Positions 1-9,475 are shown, counted from the stretch's first letter. The stretch: 64,000 bases of DNA from Planctomycetia bacterium (GCA_005776885.1 SXOD01000009.1:29422-93421); one strand, 5' to 3'. Notes: generated by a model from the sequence alone, not told the origin. Program-made: numbers and translations.

Positions 1-1
1 C

Positions 2-2269
2 GGCACTCGTGTGTTCGCCGCGATCTTTGAGAGCGGCAACAACACGACACTCGTGCCGATCACCGCCGTGAGCAGCACGGCGAACCCATACTCCGGCGAC
101 CCCAACCCGCCTCCCAACTCTGGGAGTTCGTTTGATCCGCCGATTGCCTCGGGATTGCCCTCCCCCCCCGATGTCAGCGTCATCGTCCGACGACGGGCTT
201 CCGACAACACCTGGCGCGACGACAACAACGGCAACTGGACCAGTTCGATCACCTGGGGCATGCACGACCACGACCTGGCGATCATCGACGCGTCGACGCT
301 CGCGGTCACCTACGCGGCCGGTCTCATGAACGCCAACATGGCGCTGGCGAACGGCCCCGCGGGCCGCGTGACCGTGGTCGGCACCGAGGCCACGAACGAT
401 GTCCGCTTCGAACCCAATGTCAATGGCACCTTCGTGCGCGTGAAGATGGCGAGCGTTGATCCGGCCTCGCCCGGTGGCGCGGGCGGCACGGCGATCGTGG
501 ACCTCAACCCCCATCTGGACTACTCCACGCCGGCCGTGCCGCAATCGATGCGGGACCTGAGCATCGGAGACCCGCGCGCGCTTCTTTGGAACGCTGCTGG
601 AACGATTGGCTGGGTGGCCGGCATGGGCTCCAACAATGTCGTTGCGCTCTCGTCGAGCGGCATTCCCATCGCACGGATCGAGGTCGGCGAGGGCCCTGCG
701 GGGCTGGCACTGGACGAACAGCGCCAGCGGCTCTACTCGCTCAATAGATTTGATGGGTCGATCAGCGCGATCGACACGGCCAGCTCCACGGAACTGGCCA
801 GGGTTGCCTTCCACGATTCCACGCCCGAGTCGATCCGCGCCGGCCGTCCTTTCCTCTACGACACGCATCGCACAAGCGGCCTGGGCCACGCCTCATGCGG
901 CAGCTGCCACATAGACGCTCGCATTGATTTCCTCGCATGGGACCTGGGCAATCCAGCAGGCTCCGTCAAGGACTTCAACCAGGTCTGCAATTTCGGGCTC
1001 GTGGGCGGCTGCGAAGACTTCCACCCCATGAAGGGGCCGATGACGACTCAGACGCTGGTTGGCATCATCGGCGCAGAGCCGCTCCACTGGCGCGGAGACC
1101 GCGATGGGATCGAAGAGTTCAACCCGGCGTTCATGGGACTGCTCGGAGACGATACGGAACTCACCGGCGAGGAAATGGTGGCGTTTGCCCAATTCCTCTC
1201 CACGCTTCGATTTCCGCCCAATCCCAACCGAAACCTGGACAACTCACTCAAGACCAGCCTCGCGGGATCCTCCGGCACCGGCAACCCAGCGAATGGCCAG
1301 TCGCTCTTTCTCACCCTCAACGCCGACGGCGCCGCGACCAACTGCAACACCTGCCATCAACTCCCGACCGGCGGGCTGGGCATGGTCATCAGCGGTGATC
1401 TTTTGGAGGAGCCACAGAGCATGAAGGTGCCGCAGTTGCAGAACCTGCACGAGAAGACGGGCTTCAGCAAGACCAGCCAAAACAACAATCGCGGCTTTGC
1501 GTTCACGCACGACGGCACCGATGACACGCTTCAGTCGTTCCTGAGCCGGTCGGTGTTCACCTTCTCCAACGGCTCGACCGGCCAACAACAGCGTCGAGAC
1601 CTGGAGACTTTCATGTTCAGCCTGTCGACCGACACCCACGCGGCGGTTGGCGCGCAGGTGACCCTCCAGTCGATCGGCTCGGCGGCGCCGGCGGATGTGG
1701 CGCGGCTGGACTTGCTTGGATCACTGGCGCAGGCAGGAGACACCGAACTCATCGTGAAGGGGCGACTCGGAGGCCTCTCTCGCGGCGGGAAGTTCCTTCC
1801 CAGCGTGGGAGGCAGCCCTGCGGAGTGGCAGATGGACCGCGCCGGCGAGTTGTTCTCATCCGCGCAGCTCCGCGCGCTTGCTGCCCCGGGCGGCGAGCTC
1901 ACCTTCACCGCGGTCCCCACTGGCACCGCCGAGCGACTGGGAATCGACCGCGACCTTGATGGCTACCTGGACCAGGATGAAGTGGACGCGGGCAGCGACC
2001 CGGCCGATGCGGACTCCGTGCCGCAGCCGTGCGCCGCTGACATCAACAGCGATGGCCTCATCAATGGCGCTGACCTGGCGTATGTGCTCGGCAACTGGGG
2101 TGCGTGTTCTGGTGGTGGTGGTGGCGGCGGTGGCGGCGGTGGTGGCGCTGGCGGGGGCGGCGGCGGTGGTGGCGGCGGTGGTGGCACCTGCCCCGGCGAC
2201 ATCGACGGCGATGGCACGGTGGCAGGCCCTGACTTGGCGCAACTCCTGGCGGCCTGGGGTCCGTGCTGA
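2..2269 (+). CDS. Secreted beta-propeller / di-haem cytochrome c with dockerin-like tail (5' partial)
   Basis: The frame is open through the left window edge, so the N-terminus lies outside. The middle part reads like a YVTN-type propeller (repeats around NNVVALSSSG and GSISAIDTA). It is followed by a cytochrome c peroxidase-like region with two haem-binding CxxCH motifs, CGSCH near residue 298 and CNTCH near 448. The C-terminus has two calcium-loop, dockerin-like repeats (ADINSDGLINGADLA and GDIDGDGTVAGPDLA), separated by a glycine linker of about 25 residues. It is probably exported and electron-transferring; the substrate is unknown. The dockerin-like tail is shared with the proteins at 12538-13605 and 30601-32181. 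The family assignment for the propeller half is tentative. Confidence 0.75.
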   Translation, partial: GTRVFAAIFESGNNTTLVPITAVSSTANPYSGDPNPPPNSGSSFDPPIASGLPSPPDVSVIVRRRASDNTWRDDNNGNWTSSITWGMHDHDLAIIDASTLAVTYAAGLMNANMALANGPAGRVTVVGTEATNDVRFEPNVNGTFVRVKMASVDPASPGGAGGTAIVDLNPHLDYSTPAVPQSMRDLSIGDPRALLWNAAGTIGWVAGMGSNNVVALSSSGIPIARIEVGEGPAGLALDEQRQRLYSLNRFDGSISAIDTASSTELARVAFHDSTPESIRAGRPFLYDTHRTSGLGHASCGSCHIDARIDFLAWDLGNPAGSVKDFNQVCNFGLVGGCEDFHPMKGPMTTQTLVGIIGAEPLHWRGDRDGIEEFNPAFMGLLGDDTELTGEEMVAFAQFLSTLRFPPNPNRNLDNSLKTSLAGSSGTGNPANGQSLFLTLNADGAATNCNTCHQLPTGGLGMVISGDLLEEPQSMKVPQLQNLHEKTGFSKTSQNNNRGFAFTHDGTDDTLQSFLSRSVFTFSNGSTGQQQRRDLETFMFSLSTDTHAAVGAQVTLQSIGSAAPADVARLDLLGSLAQAGDTELIVKGRLGGLSRGGKFLPSVGGSPAEWQMDRAGELFSSAQLRALAAPGGELTFTAVPTGTAERLGIDRDLDGYLDQDEVDAGSDPADADSVPQPCAADINSDGLINGADLAYVLGNWGACSGGGGGGGGGGGGAGGGGGGGGGGGGTCPGDIDGDGTVAGPDLAQLLAAWGPC
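2111..2185 (+). repeat. GGT/GGC tract encoding a polyglycine linker
   Basis: About 75 bases of GGN codons, almost all GGT or GGC, encode an almost pure glycine run between the two dockerin-like repeats of the upstream cytochrome. The tract is G-rich on the coding strand and could form G-quadruplexes; it is also a likely site of length variation. Confidence 0.85.
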
Positions 2270-2279
2270 CTCCTCACCA

Positions 2280-2323
2280 TTGGATTGATCGAATTCGACG
2301 ATTTTTTGGTCGATTCTGATCAG
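2280..2323. repeat. 44-bp imperfect hairpin element, copy A
   Basis: Starting 11 bp after the stop codon of the upstream gene. The left arm (TTGATCGAATTCGAC) and right arm (GTCGATTCTGATCAG) are imperfectly complementary and flank a T-rich loop. A second copy lies at 30514-30557; the outer parts are identical except for one base, while the central 9 bases are nearly the reverse complement. It could act as a 3'-end or terminator hairpin, although the T-run is in the loop rather than after the stem. Confidence 0.7.
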
Positions 2324-2362
2324 CCCAACCGCGAGGCACCCCTGTCAACTTCACGGCCCGCA

Positions 2363-2382
2363 AGCAGCAGCAGCAGCAGCAG
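2363..2382. repeat. (AGC)n microsatellite
   Basis: Six and a half AGC units lie in the 284-bp intergenic stretch between the two cytochrome genes. The rest of this stretch (2383-2540) holds a locally AT-rich segment at about 2470-2515, which is a plausible promoter region for the downstream gene; no confident -10/-35 pair could be chosen. Confidence 0.8.
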
Positions 2383-2553
2383 ACCAGTTGATGGGGAGGT
2401 CCATTCTGAGAGTGTCGGCGTGGGTGTGGGGGCTGTCAACCCGCGCCCGGGGGCAATCTCGCCATGTTCGCCTTGTTTTAGTGGATATTGGTGTAATCTT
2501 ATCTTGATTTGCAAGTGCCCCCGTAAACGCTGCCACACCCCATGAGGTCTTCC

Positions 2554-4794
2554 ATGTCCCGTGAGCGCAGTCCCCAGGCCGCACAGTCCATGAAGCCCGC
2601 TCCGTCCGCCCCGCTCGCCAGCGCACCAAGGGTCGATGCCGTCGCGGAATGGCGATCGACGCTCTCACGATGGAGTGGCGCACTGCTCGCCGGCGTCACC
2701 ACGACCGGCCTGACGATCACCTTCTCCCCCTTTGGCGAACTGCCTCAGTTCTCCGTCGTGATCCACACGATCCTTGGACTGGTCCTCCTCGCGCCAGTCA
2801 CCTGGTACATCGTGCGGCACTGGCTGGTGCGTCGGCACGGCGCGATGAGCCATTACCAGTTGCTTGGGTACGCCGCCACCGCTGCCCTGCTGGTTTGCGT
2901 GGTGAGCGGGCTGGTGGGGACATGGCGCGGCGTTGTCGGGCCGCGCGTGGAGCGGGTGTGGGACTTGACGCACCTGGTGAGCGGCATCGTGTTCTTTGTC
3001 TTGGTGGCCGCGCACCTGCTCACGGTCATCGTGCGCAAGGTGGGGAAGTCAGCCGCTGCGGTGCAGATCGCGCCCGCTCGTGCCGGATACTGGCGCGCAT
3101 CGATCGTCGGTGCGGCGCTTCCCCTGGTCGCGGCGATGGCGTGGGTGGTGGCCTACGACCCGCCCGGCACCAGCCGCGCATTCCCCGACAGCTACAACTG
3201 GCGATTTGGCGAGGATCGACCCTTTGCCCCAAGTATGGCTCGGGTCGCGTTCGCCGACGGCGACGGGAGTGCTGACGGCGACGGGTACGCCGACGGCGAC
3301 GGGAGCGATGACCGCCTCGCCCACACTGGCGCCGTCGACCCCTCCCTCCTGGCCAACTCCTCCGGCTGCGGGACCAGCGGATGCCACAGCGAGATCTATC
3401 ACGAGTGGTTGCCCAGCGCGCACCGCTATGCGTCGATGGATGACATGTTCCAGAAGGTGCAGACGATCATGGCGGAGGAAACATCGCCCGAGCACACTCG
3501 CTACTGCGCCGGCTGCCACGACCCCATCTCCCTCTTCAGCGGCGCCAAGGATTCCAACCAGATCACGCTCAGCTCAGTGGGTGCGGACGAGGGCATTTCG
3601 TGCCTGGTCTGCCACAGCATCGTGCAGGCGGATGTCCAGGGCAATGCCGACTACACGCTGCAGCCTCCGCATCGCTACGCGTACGAGTTGGACCAGAGCG
3701 GCTTCGCCAAGTTCCTCAGCGACTTCCTCATCCGCACCTACCCGGTGCACCACATTTCCAGCTACTCGCGCGCCCTCTACAAGACTCCCGAGTTCTGCGC
3801 CGCCTGCCACAAGCAGTACATCGACCAAGAGGTGAACACCGACATCGGCAAGGTGCAAGGGCAGAACCAGTACGACTCCTGGAAGAACAGCCGATGGCAC
3901 GTCGAGGGCGCACCGGAGCGCAGCGTCGGCTGCCGCGAGTGCCACATGCCGCTCAACCCCAGCACCGACCCAGCACGCGGTGACCAGACCGATTTCAATC
4001 GCTCGCTTGACGACCAGTGCCACAGGAGCCACCGGACGCTGGCCTCGAACCAGTACATCCCGATCTTGCATGACTTGCCCGGCGCCGCGAACCAAGTGGC
4101 GCTCACCGAACAGTGGCTCCGTGGCGAGTACGAGATTCCAGAGATCAAGGATCGATGGACGGAGGGGCCGGTGGTGCGCATGTCCATCCAGGCGCCGAAT
4201 GCCGTCAGCCCCGGCGAGAGCGTGCCAATCCGCGTGGCCCTGACCAACAACAAGACCGGCCACGACTTCCCCACTGGGCCCCTGGACATGATCGAGAGCT
4301 GGGTGGAACTCAAGGCCACGGACAGCACTGGCGCGATCCTCTATCACGTCGGTGCGCCAGATGCCAGTGGCGACATCGGTTCGTCGCCCGTCATTTTCCG
4401 CAAGGACGGATTTGACCGCGAGGGCAAGCTCATCGACCGCCACAACCTCTGGGACTTGGTGGGCGCCAAGTACGCGCGCACGCTCTACCCGGGCGTCACT
4501 GACACGGTGGAGTTCCCGCTGCAGTGCCCGTCGATGGCGCGTGGGCGGCTTGCGGCAAACGACGATCGAACGGCCCCCGGCGTCCGCGTCGATGACTTCT
4601 CCATGACCGTGCCCGATGCCACCGACGGCGATGCTGTCACGGTGGAAGCGACGCTCTGGTACCGCAAGGCGAATCCTGCCTTCCTCGACCGCGTCTACGG
4701 CGCGGACCCCGGCATTCGGAGCCCCTGCACGGCAATCAGCCACGCCACGAAGGTCATCCCGGTGAGGCGCGATGTCGCACAGCGCGGGGAATAG
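2554..4794 (+). CDS. Membrane cytochrome b-like / multihaem cytochrome c fusion
   Basis: The start at 2554 is chosen because GAGG (2544-2547) sits 6 bases upstream; an ATG at 2542 is possible but has no ribosome site. The first 210 residues contain about four hydrophobic helices with conserved-looking histidines (IHTILG, LTHLVSG, AAHLLTV), like a small cytochrome b anchor. The exported part carries an unusual CGTSGCH (CX4CH) motif and four CxxCH motifs: CAGCH, CLVCH, CAACH and CRECH. This arrangement resembles cytochrome c554-type multihaem proteins. The last 200 residues look beta-rich. A likely role is electron transfer from quinone to a periplasmic acceptor (inference). It overlaps the downstream CRTAC1 gene by 23 bp. 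Confidence 0.78.
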   Translation: MSRERSPQAAQSMKPAPSAPLASAPRVDAVAEWRSTLSRWSGALLAGVTTTGLTITFSPFGELPQFSVVIHTILGLVLLAPVTWYIVRHWLVRRHGAMSHYQLLGYAATAALLVCVVSGLVGTWRGVVGPRVERVWDLTHLVSGIVFFVLVAAHLLTVIVRKVGKSAAAVQIAPARAGYWRASIVGAALPLVAAMAWVVAYDPPGTSRAFPDSYNWRFGEDRPFAPSMARVAFADGDGSADGDGYADGDGSDDRLAHTGAVDPSLLANSSGCGTSGCHSEIYHEWLPSAHRYASMDDMFQKVQTIMAEETSPEHTRYCAGCHDPISLFSGAKDSNQITLSSVGADEGISCLVCHSIVQADVQGNADYTLQPPHRYAYELDQSGFAKFLSDFLIRTYPVHHISSYSRALYKTPEFCAACHKQYIDQEVNTDIGKVQGQNQYDSWKNSRWHVEGAPERSVGCRECHMPLNPSTDPARGDQTDFNRSLDDQCHRSHRTLASNQYIPILHDLPGAANQVALTEQWLRGEYEIPEIKDRWTEGPVVRMSIQAPNAVSPGESVPIRVALTNNKTGHDFPTGPLDMIESWVELKATDSTGAILYHVGAPDASGDIGSSPVIFRKDGFDREGKLIDRHNLWDLVGAKYARTLYPGVTDTVEFPLQCPSMARGRLAANDDRTAPGVRVDDFSMTVPDATDGDAVTVEATLWYRKANPAFLDRVYGADPGIRSPCTAISHATKVIPVRRDVAQRGE
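3253..3306 (+). repeat. Three 18-bp in-frame tandem repeats
   Basis: Three near-identical 18-base units encode ADGDGS, ADGDGY and ADGDGS in the linker between the membrane part and the haem part of the cytochrome. The Asp-Gly pattern could bind calcium, but it is more likely a variable linker. Confidence 0.85.
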
Positions 4795-6718
4795 CAGGGC
4801 TCGGCCATCGGCGTTCAACAAACGCCACGCGCTGATGCTCCGTTGGGCGATCCCGACCGTGGCCGTCTCCGTCCTGGGAGGTGGCGCGCTCTACTGGATG
4901 ACGCAGCGGGTCGATCCCGCCGCCGCCAACGCCGATGGCTCGATCAGCGGATTGACCAGCGCGCTGGAGCGCCACGCCTCCGAGGAGATCGCCACGCTTC
5001 GCTTCGACGATCTGTCGGCCGCGTCGGGAATCAACATGCGGCACGCGCCGTTCATGCGGTCGTCGCTCCTTCCCGAGGACATGGGTTCCGGCGCAGCGTT
5101 TGGCGACGCCGACGGCGACGGGGACATCGACCTCTTCCTCGGCAACTTCGGCGGCGCGTTGGGGGGCGAGATCACTGGCCGCTGCGCCTACTACGCCAAC
5201 GATGGTACCGGCCACTTCATCGACGCGTCCGCCGAGGTCGGCCTGGACCTGGCGGTGCGCGCACTCGGAGCCGCGTGGGCCGACCATGACGGCGATGGCG
5301 ACCTGGACCTCTTCGTCTCGTGCTTCGGGCCAGACCACCTGATGCGGCAGGATGCCAACGGGCGGTTCACGGACATCGCCGTGACAGCCGGCGTTGCTCA
5401 TGAAGGGTTCAGCTCCGGTGCCTCGTGGGCGGATTACGACCACGACGGCGACTTGGACCTCTATGTCTGCCGCTATGTGGAGTTCAAGCACGATCCCGCC
5501 GAGGGCGCGGCCCTGGCATCGCGCCAGTACGACACGGAACTCCCATACACACTCAATCCATCCGCGTACCCAGCCGCCCGCAACAGCCTCTACCGCAATG
5601 ACGGCGATGGCACCTTCACCGATGTCGCCGAAGCGGCAGGCGTGGCGGACCCATCGGGGCGTTCGCTGGCAGCGTCCTGGACGGACTTTGATGACGATGG
5701 CTGGCTGGATCTCTACGTAGCCAACGATGTCTCGTCAAACGGCGTCTTCCGCAATCGCGGCGACGGCACCTTTGCCGACATTGGCGCCAGCTCGTTGGCC
5801 GCGGACTATCGCGGCGCGATGGGTCTGGCCATTGGCGATGTCGACGGCGACCAGGACCAGGACATCTTTGTCACCCACTGGCTGGCGCAGGAGAATGCGC
5901 TCTTCCAGAACATGTGGTCCAACGGGCTCCGCGACGGCGCTGGCCATCGTCGAATCCTCTTCATGGACACCGCGGAAGTGATGGGACTGGGCCACGCCTC
6001 GCTGAACATGGTTGGCTGGGCGACCGGATTCGTTGATTTCGATTCCGATGGCTTGCTGGACCTTTGGGTGGTCAACGGCAACACGCTGGAGGATGAGTCC
6101 GATCACTCCCAGCTCCGCCCCCAGCGGGCGCAGGTCTTCCGCCAGGTTGCGGGGCGCGGCTTCTATGAAGTGGGGCAGGCGGCGGCAGCGGCGTCCGCGT
6201 CAACGGCGGCGTCGTCGGCGTCCGCGGCAACGGCGGCGTCGTGCCCGACACTTGCCCGGCCCTTCGTCGGGCGAGGCGGTGCGATGGCCGATGTCGACGG
6301 CGATGGCCGAGTCGACCTGTTGTTCATGCGGCATGGCGGCACACCGCTGCTGTTGCGAAACACCACCCCCGCGGCAGGACACTGGCTGCGCGTGGCGTTG
6401 CGCGACGACCGACCTGGGGCGATGAATCGCCACGGCGTCGGTGCTCGCGTGGTCGTCCTTGCCGCTGCGATCGACGGAACCGATCGACGTGAGTTCATGT
6501 CGATGGTCGGCGCGGAACCGTCGTACTTGTCGCAGTCCGAGCCAACCCTTCACTTCGGCATCGGACCCAGGGACCGCATCGACCAAGTTCTTGTTCGATG
6601 GCCAGACGGCGCGGAGGAAGCCTTCACCGGAATCGATGCCGACTCCTTGGTGACGCTTCGACGAGGGGAGGGATCCACGCCACCATCCACGCCCGACCCT
6701 ATCGCGCCGACCCTCTGA
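4772..6718 (+). CDS. CRTAC1-like FG-GAP/VCBS and ASPIC-UnbV protein
   Basis: A secreted or membrane-anchored protein of 648 residues; the N-terminus has a positively charged stretch followed by a hydrophobic segment (residues 20-45). Several FG-GAP repeats with calcium-loop signatures (DADGDGDIDLFLGN, DHDGDGDLDLFV, DFDDDGWLDLYV) predict a beta-propeller. The last 110 residues match the ASPIC/UnbV domain pattern (GVGARV, LHFGIG, WPDG). GAGG at 4764-4767 serves the ATG at 4772, inside the end of the cytochrome gene, so translation is probably coupled. An Ala/Ser-rich linker (about residues 469-492) is made of duplicated short units. The function of such cytochrome/CRTAC1 pairs is unknown. Confidence 0.85.
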   Translation: MSHSAGNSRARPSAFNKRHALMLRWAIPTVAVSVLGGGALYWMTQRVDPAAANADGSISGLTSALERHASEEIATLRFDDLSAASGINMRHAPFMRSSLLPEDMGSGAAFGDADGDGDIDLFLGNFGGALGGEITGRCAYYANDGTGHFIDASAEVGLDLAVRALGAAWADHDGDGDLDLFVSCFGPDHLMRQDANGRFTDIAVTAGVAHEGFSSGASWADYDHDGDLDLYVCRYVEFKHDPAEGAALASRQYDTELPYTLNPSAYPAARNSLYRNDGDGTFTDVAEAAGVADPSGRSLAASWTDFDDDGWLDLYVANDVSSNGVFRNRGDGTFADIGASSLAADYRGAMGLAIGDVDGDQDQDIFVTHWLAQENALFQNMWSNGLRDGAGHRRILFMDTAEVMGLGHASLNMVGWATGFVDFDSDGLLDLWVVNGNTLEDESDHSQLRPQRAQVFRQVAGRGFYEVGQAAAAASASTAASSASAATAASCPTLARPFVGRGGAMADVDGDGRVDLLFMRHGGTPLLLRNTTPAAGHWLRVALRDDRPGAMNRHGVGARVVVLAAAIDGTDRREFMSMVGAEPSYLSQSEPTLHFGIGPRDRIDQVLVRWPDGAEEAFTGIDADSLVTLRRGEGSTPPSTPDPIAPTL

Positions 6719-6761
6719 AACGGTGGGCTTTGTGACTTAACCAGCACATTCCGACCGTTTC
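6717..6761. terminator. Inverted repeat between convergent genes
   Basis: GAAACGGT (6717-6724) and ACCGTTTC (6754-6761) form a perfect 8-bp stem with a 29-base loop exactly between the two convergent stop codons. It may terminate both transcripts; there is no long T-run. Confidence 0.4.
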
Positions 6762-8457
6762 AAGCACCTAGGGACGCGGGCCCCGGCCGCTCATCCAGCC
6801 CCAGCGCGCGCAGCGTCGCCCGCCGCGACGCTGCCTCCTCCTGCGCATATGCCGCCGCGGCGTCAATGATCGGCCGCCCAAGGATCGCCTCCAACTGCGC
6901 CTGCGAGTACACAGGCTTCACCGCCGCCGTGCAGGTCGTCCCGTACTGGCTCAGGTTGGACGCAAAGATCCCCGCCGCGCTGATGGGGAGGAAGTCTTCG
7001 TAGCGGATGCCTTCGTACGACACGAAGCCGCAGTCCGCCAGCGCGAGCATGTCCCGCGTCACAAATGGCCTCCCCGCTGCCGCGTGCGCAAGCCCTCCAG
7101 CCGTCGGTGCAAATCGCGCGTGCGCCATCCCGCGGTCCAGCAGCTCGCGCAGGGTGGTTGGCACGGGTGCAAACGGTGCGGAGTACACGCGTTCGTAGGC
7201 CTCGTAGTCACGCCGAGCCAAGAACGGATCGCCAGCCACCGCCTCCTCGGCATCCGCGACGCACGCGTCGTAGATGGCTCGACCTGCAGGAGTGCAGGCG
7301 TACCAACGCTCTTCGATCTCGCCAAAGCGAGCCGCATGCACGGAGGGCGACTCGCTTCCGTCGTCACCGATGAACACGACCGGCTCCACAAGCGCTCGAT
7401 ACGCATCCTGGCGAAGGAAGATGGGTCGATCCGCGGGCGGGCCTTCCGTGGAATCCTTGAATCCGCTGTGCTGGAGCTTCATCAGCTGGAATGGTTCGGC
7501 GCGGAACTCGGCGAGGAGGCGTTCGACCAACTCGACAAGGTCGTGTGTCCCGACTTGACCTCGCTCAAAGCGCGCGAGCTCAGCATCGCCGAGATGCCGA
7601 AAGTGCAACCGCATCCAGTCTCGATCACAGGTCTTGGCGAGCCGCTCCAGTGCTCGGCCCGCGTAGTGCCGGAACGCGCCGCCCTCCCACGCACCCAGGC
7701 AGTATTTCATCGCTGCGGTATAGAGGTCGATCGCCAGCGTGTTGGGAGTGAGGTGGTTCAGGTGGTGCGACTCAAAGCACGCGATGTCCGCGGCAATCTT
7801 GAACCCGGCGCCACACAGGGACTCGTAGAGGTCCTTCCCGCGTGCACGACCAGTCCACTTGAAGATCCGTGTCGTGGCCTCTTCGATCAGCGCTTCCGCG
7901 TCCGTCCACCGAAGTCCGCCATCACGCTCAGACTGCTCAACGAGTGCGCGCGCGCGCGCGGAGAAGACCTCTCGACGGGCGAGCAGCGCCTCGATACGCT
8001 CGCGAGTGGCCTCGTCGAATGAGTCCGTCATGAGGAGCGAGGTGAAGACCCGATGTTCCGGCGCGTGCATGGATCGAAACGCCGTCGCGATCACCGGCTG
8101 GCTCTTCGCCCCGACCGAGGTCATGTCATAGAAGTTGTGGGGTTCCATCCCGAAGCACCTGAAGAACCGCCCGACCCATCGGTACTCGTCGGCGCGGCCG
8201 ATCCGGATCGCCCCGTGCCGCTCGCCGCCCGCACGGTCCAGCTGCTCCTCGCTGATCGAGAAGCCGCGGTGCAATCGACCCACCAACACGCACACCACCG
8301 CATTGCAGGCCCGGTTCACCAGGAGCGATCGGTCGTAGAGCGGCACTTCACGCCCAAACATCGCCGACAGCGCTGCAAAGAGCTTGTGCTGCATCGCGAG
8401 GGGTGGGGCGAGGGGGACCCCGTGCGATGTCATGGCCGTTGTGGTGTGGTCGGGCAT
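6760..8457 (-). CDS. DUF1338 family protein (HglS/YdcJ-like 2-oxoadipate dioxygenase/decarboxylase)
   Basis: About 565 residues. It carries the family's hallmarks in order: HGAIR (first metal histidine region), GMEPHNFYDMT, FESHHLNHLTPN (second metal histidine) and FGEIEERWYACTP (metal glutamate). Characterised members are Fe(II) enzymes turning 2-oxoadipate into D-2-hydroxyglutarate in lysine catabolism. The protein is longer than characterised members, mainly from an insertion of about 100 residues after the HHLNH motif. The open frame runs up to 8622, but that start would overlap the divergent gene at 8613, so the ATG at 8457 is preferred; no clear ribosome site marks any of the candidates. 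Family confident, exact substrate not. Confidence 0.75.
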   Translation of the reverse strand: MPDHTTTAMTSHGVPLAPPLAMQHKLFAALSAMFGREVPLYDRSLLVNRACNAVVCVLVGRLHRGFSISEEQLDRAGGERHGAIRIGRADEYRWVGRFFRCFGMEPHNFYDMTSVGAKSQPVIATAFRSMHAPEHRVFTSLLMTDSFDEATRERIEALLARREVFSARARALVEQSERDGGLRWTDAEALIEEATTRIFKWTGRARGKDLYESLCGAGFKIAADIACFESHHLNHLTPNTLAIDLYTAAMKYCLGAWEGGAFRHYAGRALERLAKTCDRDWMRLHFRHLGDAELARFERGQVGTHDLVELVERLLAEFRAEPFQLMKLQHSGFKDSTEGPPADRPIFLRQDAYRALVEPVVFIGDDGSESPSVHAARFGEIEERWYACTPAGRAIYDACVADAEEAVAGDPFLARRDYEAYERVYSAPFAPVPTTLRELLDRGMAHARFAPTAGGLAHAAAGRPFVTRDMLALADCGFVSYEGIRYEDFLPISAAGIFASNLSQYGTTCTAAVKPVYSQAQLEAILGRPIIDAAAAYAQEEAASRRATLRALGLDERPGPASLGA

Positions 8458-8612
8458 ATCGGTTCGAGCTGAGGCTGCTGTCGATGGACCCGATGCGAGC
8501 ATAGATCGGGGCCGCGCGGGGCGGAAAACTACCCGACACGCGTCCGGCCCAAGCAGGCCTGGACTAACCTGCATGGCATCGCGGGCGACGTCCCCCCCCG
8601 CCCTTTCCGACC

Positions 8613-9296
8613 ATGCCATCACCAGCCCACCGGTCCCACTACCTCAAGACGATTCGTGCGACCAGCGAGTATCGCTGGTTTCGACTGGCCGTGAAGACCT
8701 TGTTCATTCTGCAGTGCACCGTCGGATGCCTCTTCACCCTCGGCGGCATCGCGGTCGCCATCATGGTGATGATCGAGGCCCCGTACGCCGCACCCATGGG
8801 GATCGATCTGGGGATCTCGATGCAAGACGCGGCGGCCGCCGGTCTCCTCACCTTGCTCTATGCCCTCTTTGCTGGAGCGTTCATCATCGCGGTTGCGTTC
8901 ATCATCTGGACGCCGCTTCAGATGGCGGCGGACTTTCTTGACATGCGGATCGACGCCGCGACGGCGGGCTTCGCACTGCCGGGACATGTTGCCGTCCCCA
9001 CTGCGGCTCCCGCGGTGGCAGCGGTTCCCGCAATGACTCCCGTCGGAGAACCACCGCGCGACTCGGCCCCGCCCCCAACTCCGCCCGCAGCCACGCCACT
9101 TGCCCCGGCACTTCGTCCCTCTGCGCCCCCGGCACCCGTTCGGCGGCAACCGACCCGCGAAGAGCAGGCCACACTCCTGTTGGCACGCGCGCGCGCGGCC
9201 TTCGGCCGGGGCGAGCACGCGGATGCCACTCGACTTCTCGCCGTCCTCCGTGAGCGATTCCCGGACACCAAGGCTGCAGCCTCGACACTTGAGTAG
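8613..9296 (+). CDS. Two-helix membrane protein with Pro/Ala-rich linker, hypothetical
   Basis: 227 residues, not recognised. Two hydrophobic helices lie at about residues 25-55 and 75-110. They are followed by a linker rich in Pro and Ala (about 125-180) and a soluble C-terminal helix pair (LLLARARAAFGRGEHADATRLL) that resembles a single TPR unit. It probably sits in the inner membrane with a cytoplasmic tail. It is transcribed divergently from the DUF1338 gene with 155 bp between the starts; nothing else was seen in that gap. Confidence 0.6.
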   Translation: MPSPAHRSHYLKTIRATSEYRWFRLAVKTLFILQCTVGCLFTLGGIAVAIMVMIEAPYAAPMGIDLGISMQDAAAAGLLTLLYALFAGAFIIAVAFIIWTPLQMAADFLDMRIDAATAGFALPGHVAVPTAAPAVAAVPAMTPVGEPPRDSAPPPTPPAATPLAPALRPSAPPAPVRRQPTREEQATLLLARARAAFGRGEHADATRLLAVLRERFPDTKAAASTLE

Positions 9297-9393
9297 CGTC
9301 GGCGCCCACCAGCCTCGTCGCCATCTCACCCGCCACCTCGCTGCGTTACGACTGAAGGCGACGATCGCAGCGCGAAATCCCCTCCGATTCCGC

Positions 9394-9421
9394 TTGACAA
9401 TTCCGCGTCCGGCGTTACCAT
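9394..9421 (+). promoter_or_regulatory. Putative sigma70-type promoter before the metB-like leader
   Basis: TTGACA (9394-9399) matches the -35 consensus exactly; TACCAT (9416-9421) matches four of six -10 bases, with a 16-bp spacer. It sits about 55 bp upstream of a run of hairpins and 400 bp upstream of the metB-like start, which would give a very long leader. Prediction by eye only. Confidence 0.4.
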
Positions 9422-9475
9422 TCCGCACTTCAATGTCGTCTCGCACTCCACACATGCCCACGAAACTCGGCGTTT

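Noticed and set aside
2473..2505. Promoter for the membrane cytochrome gene (TTGTTT with TAATCT or TATCTT)
   Set aside because: Spacers of 15 or 21 bp are poor and several alternatives fit equally; only the AT-rich character is reported.
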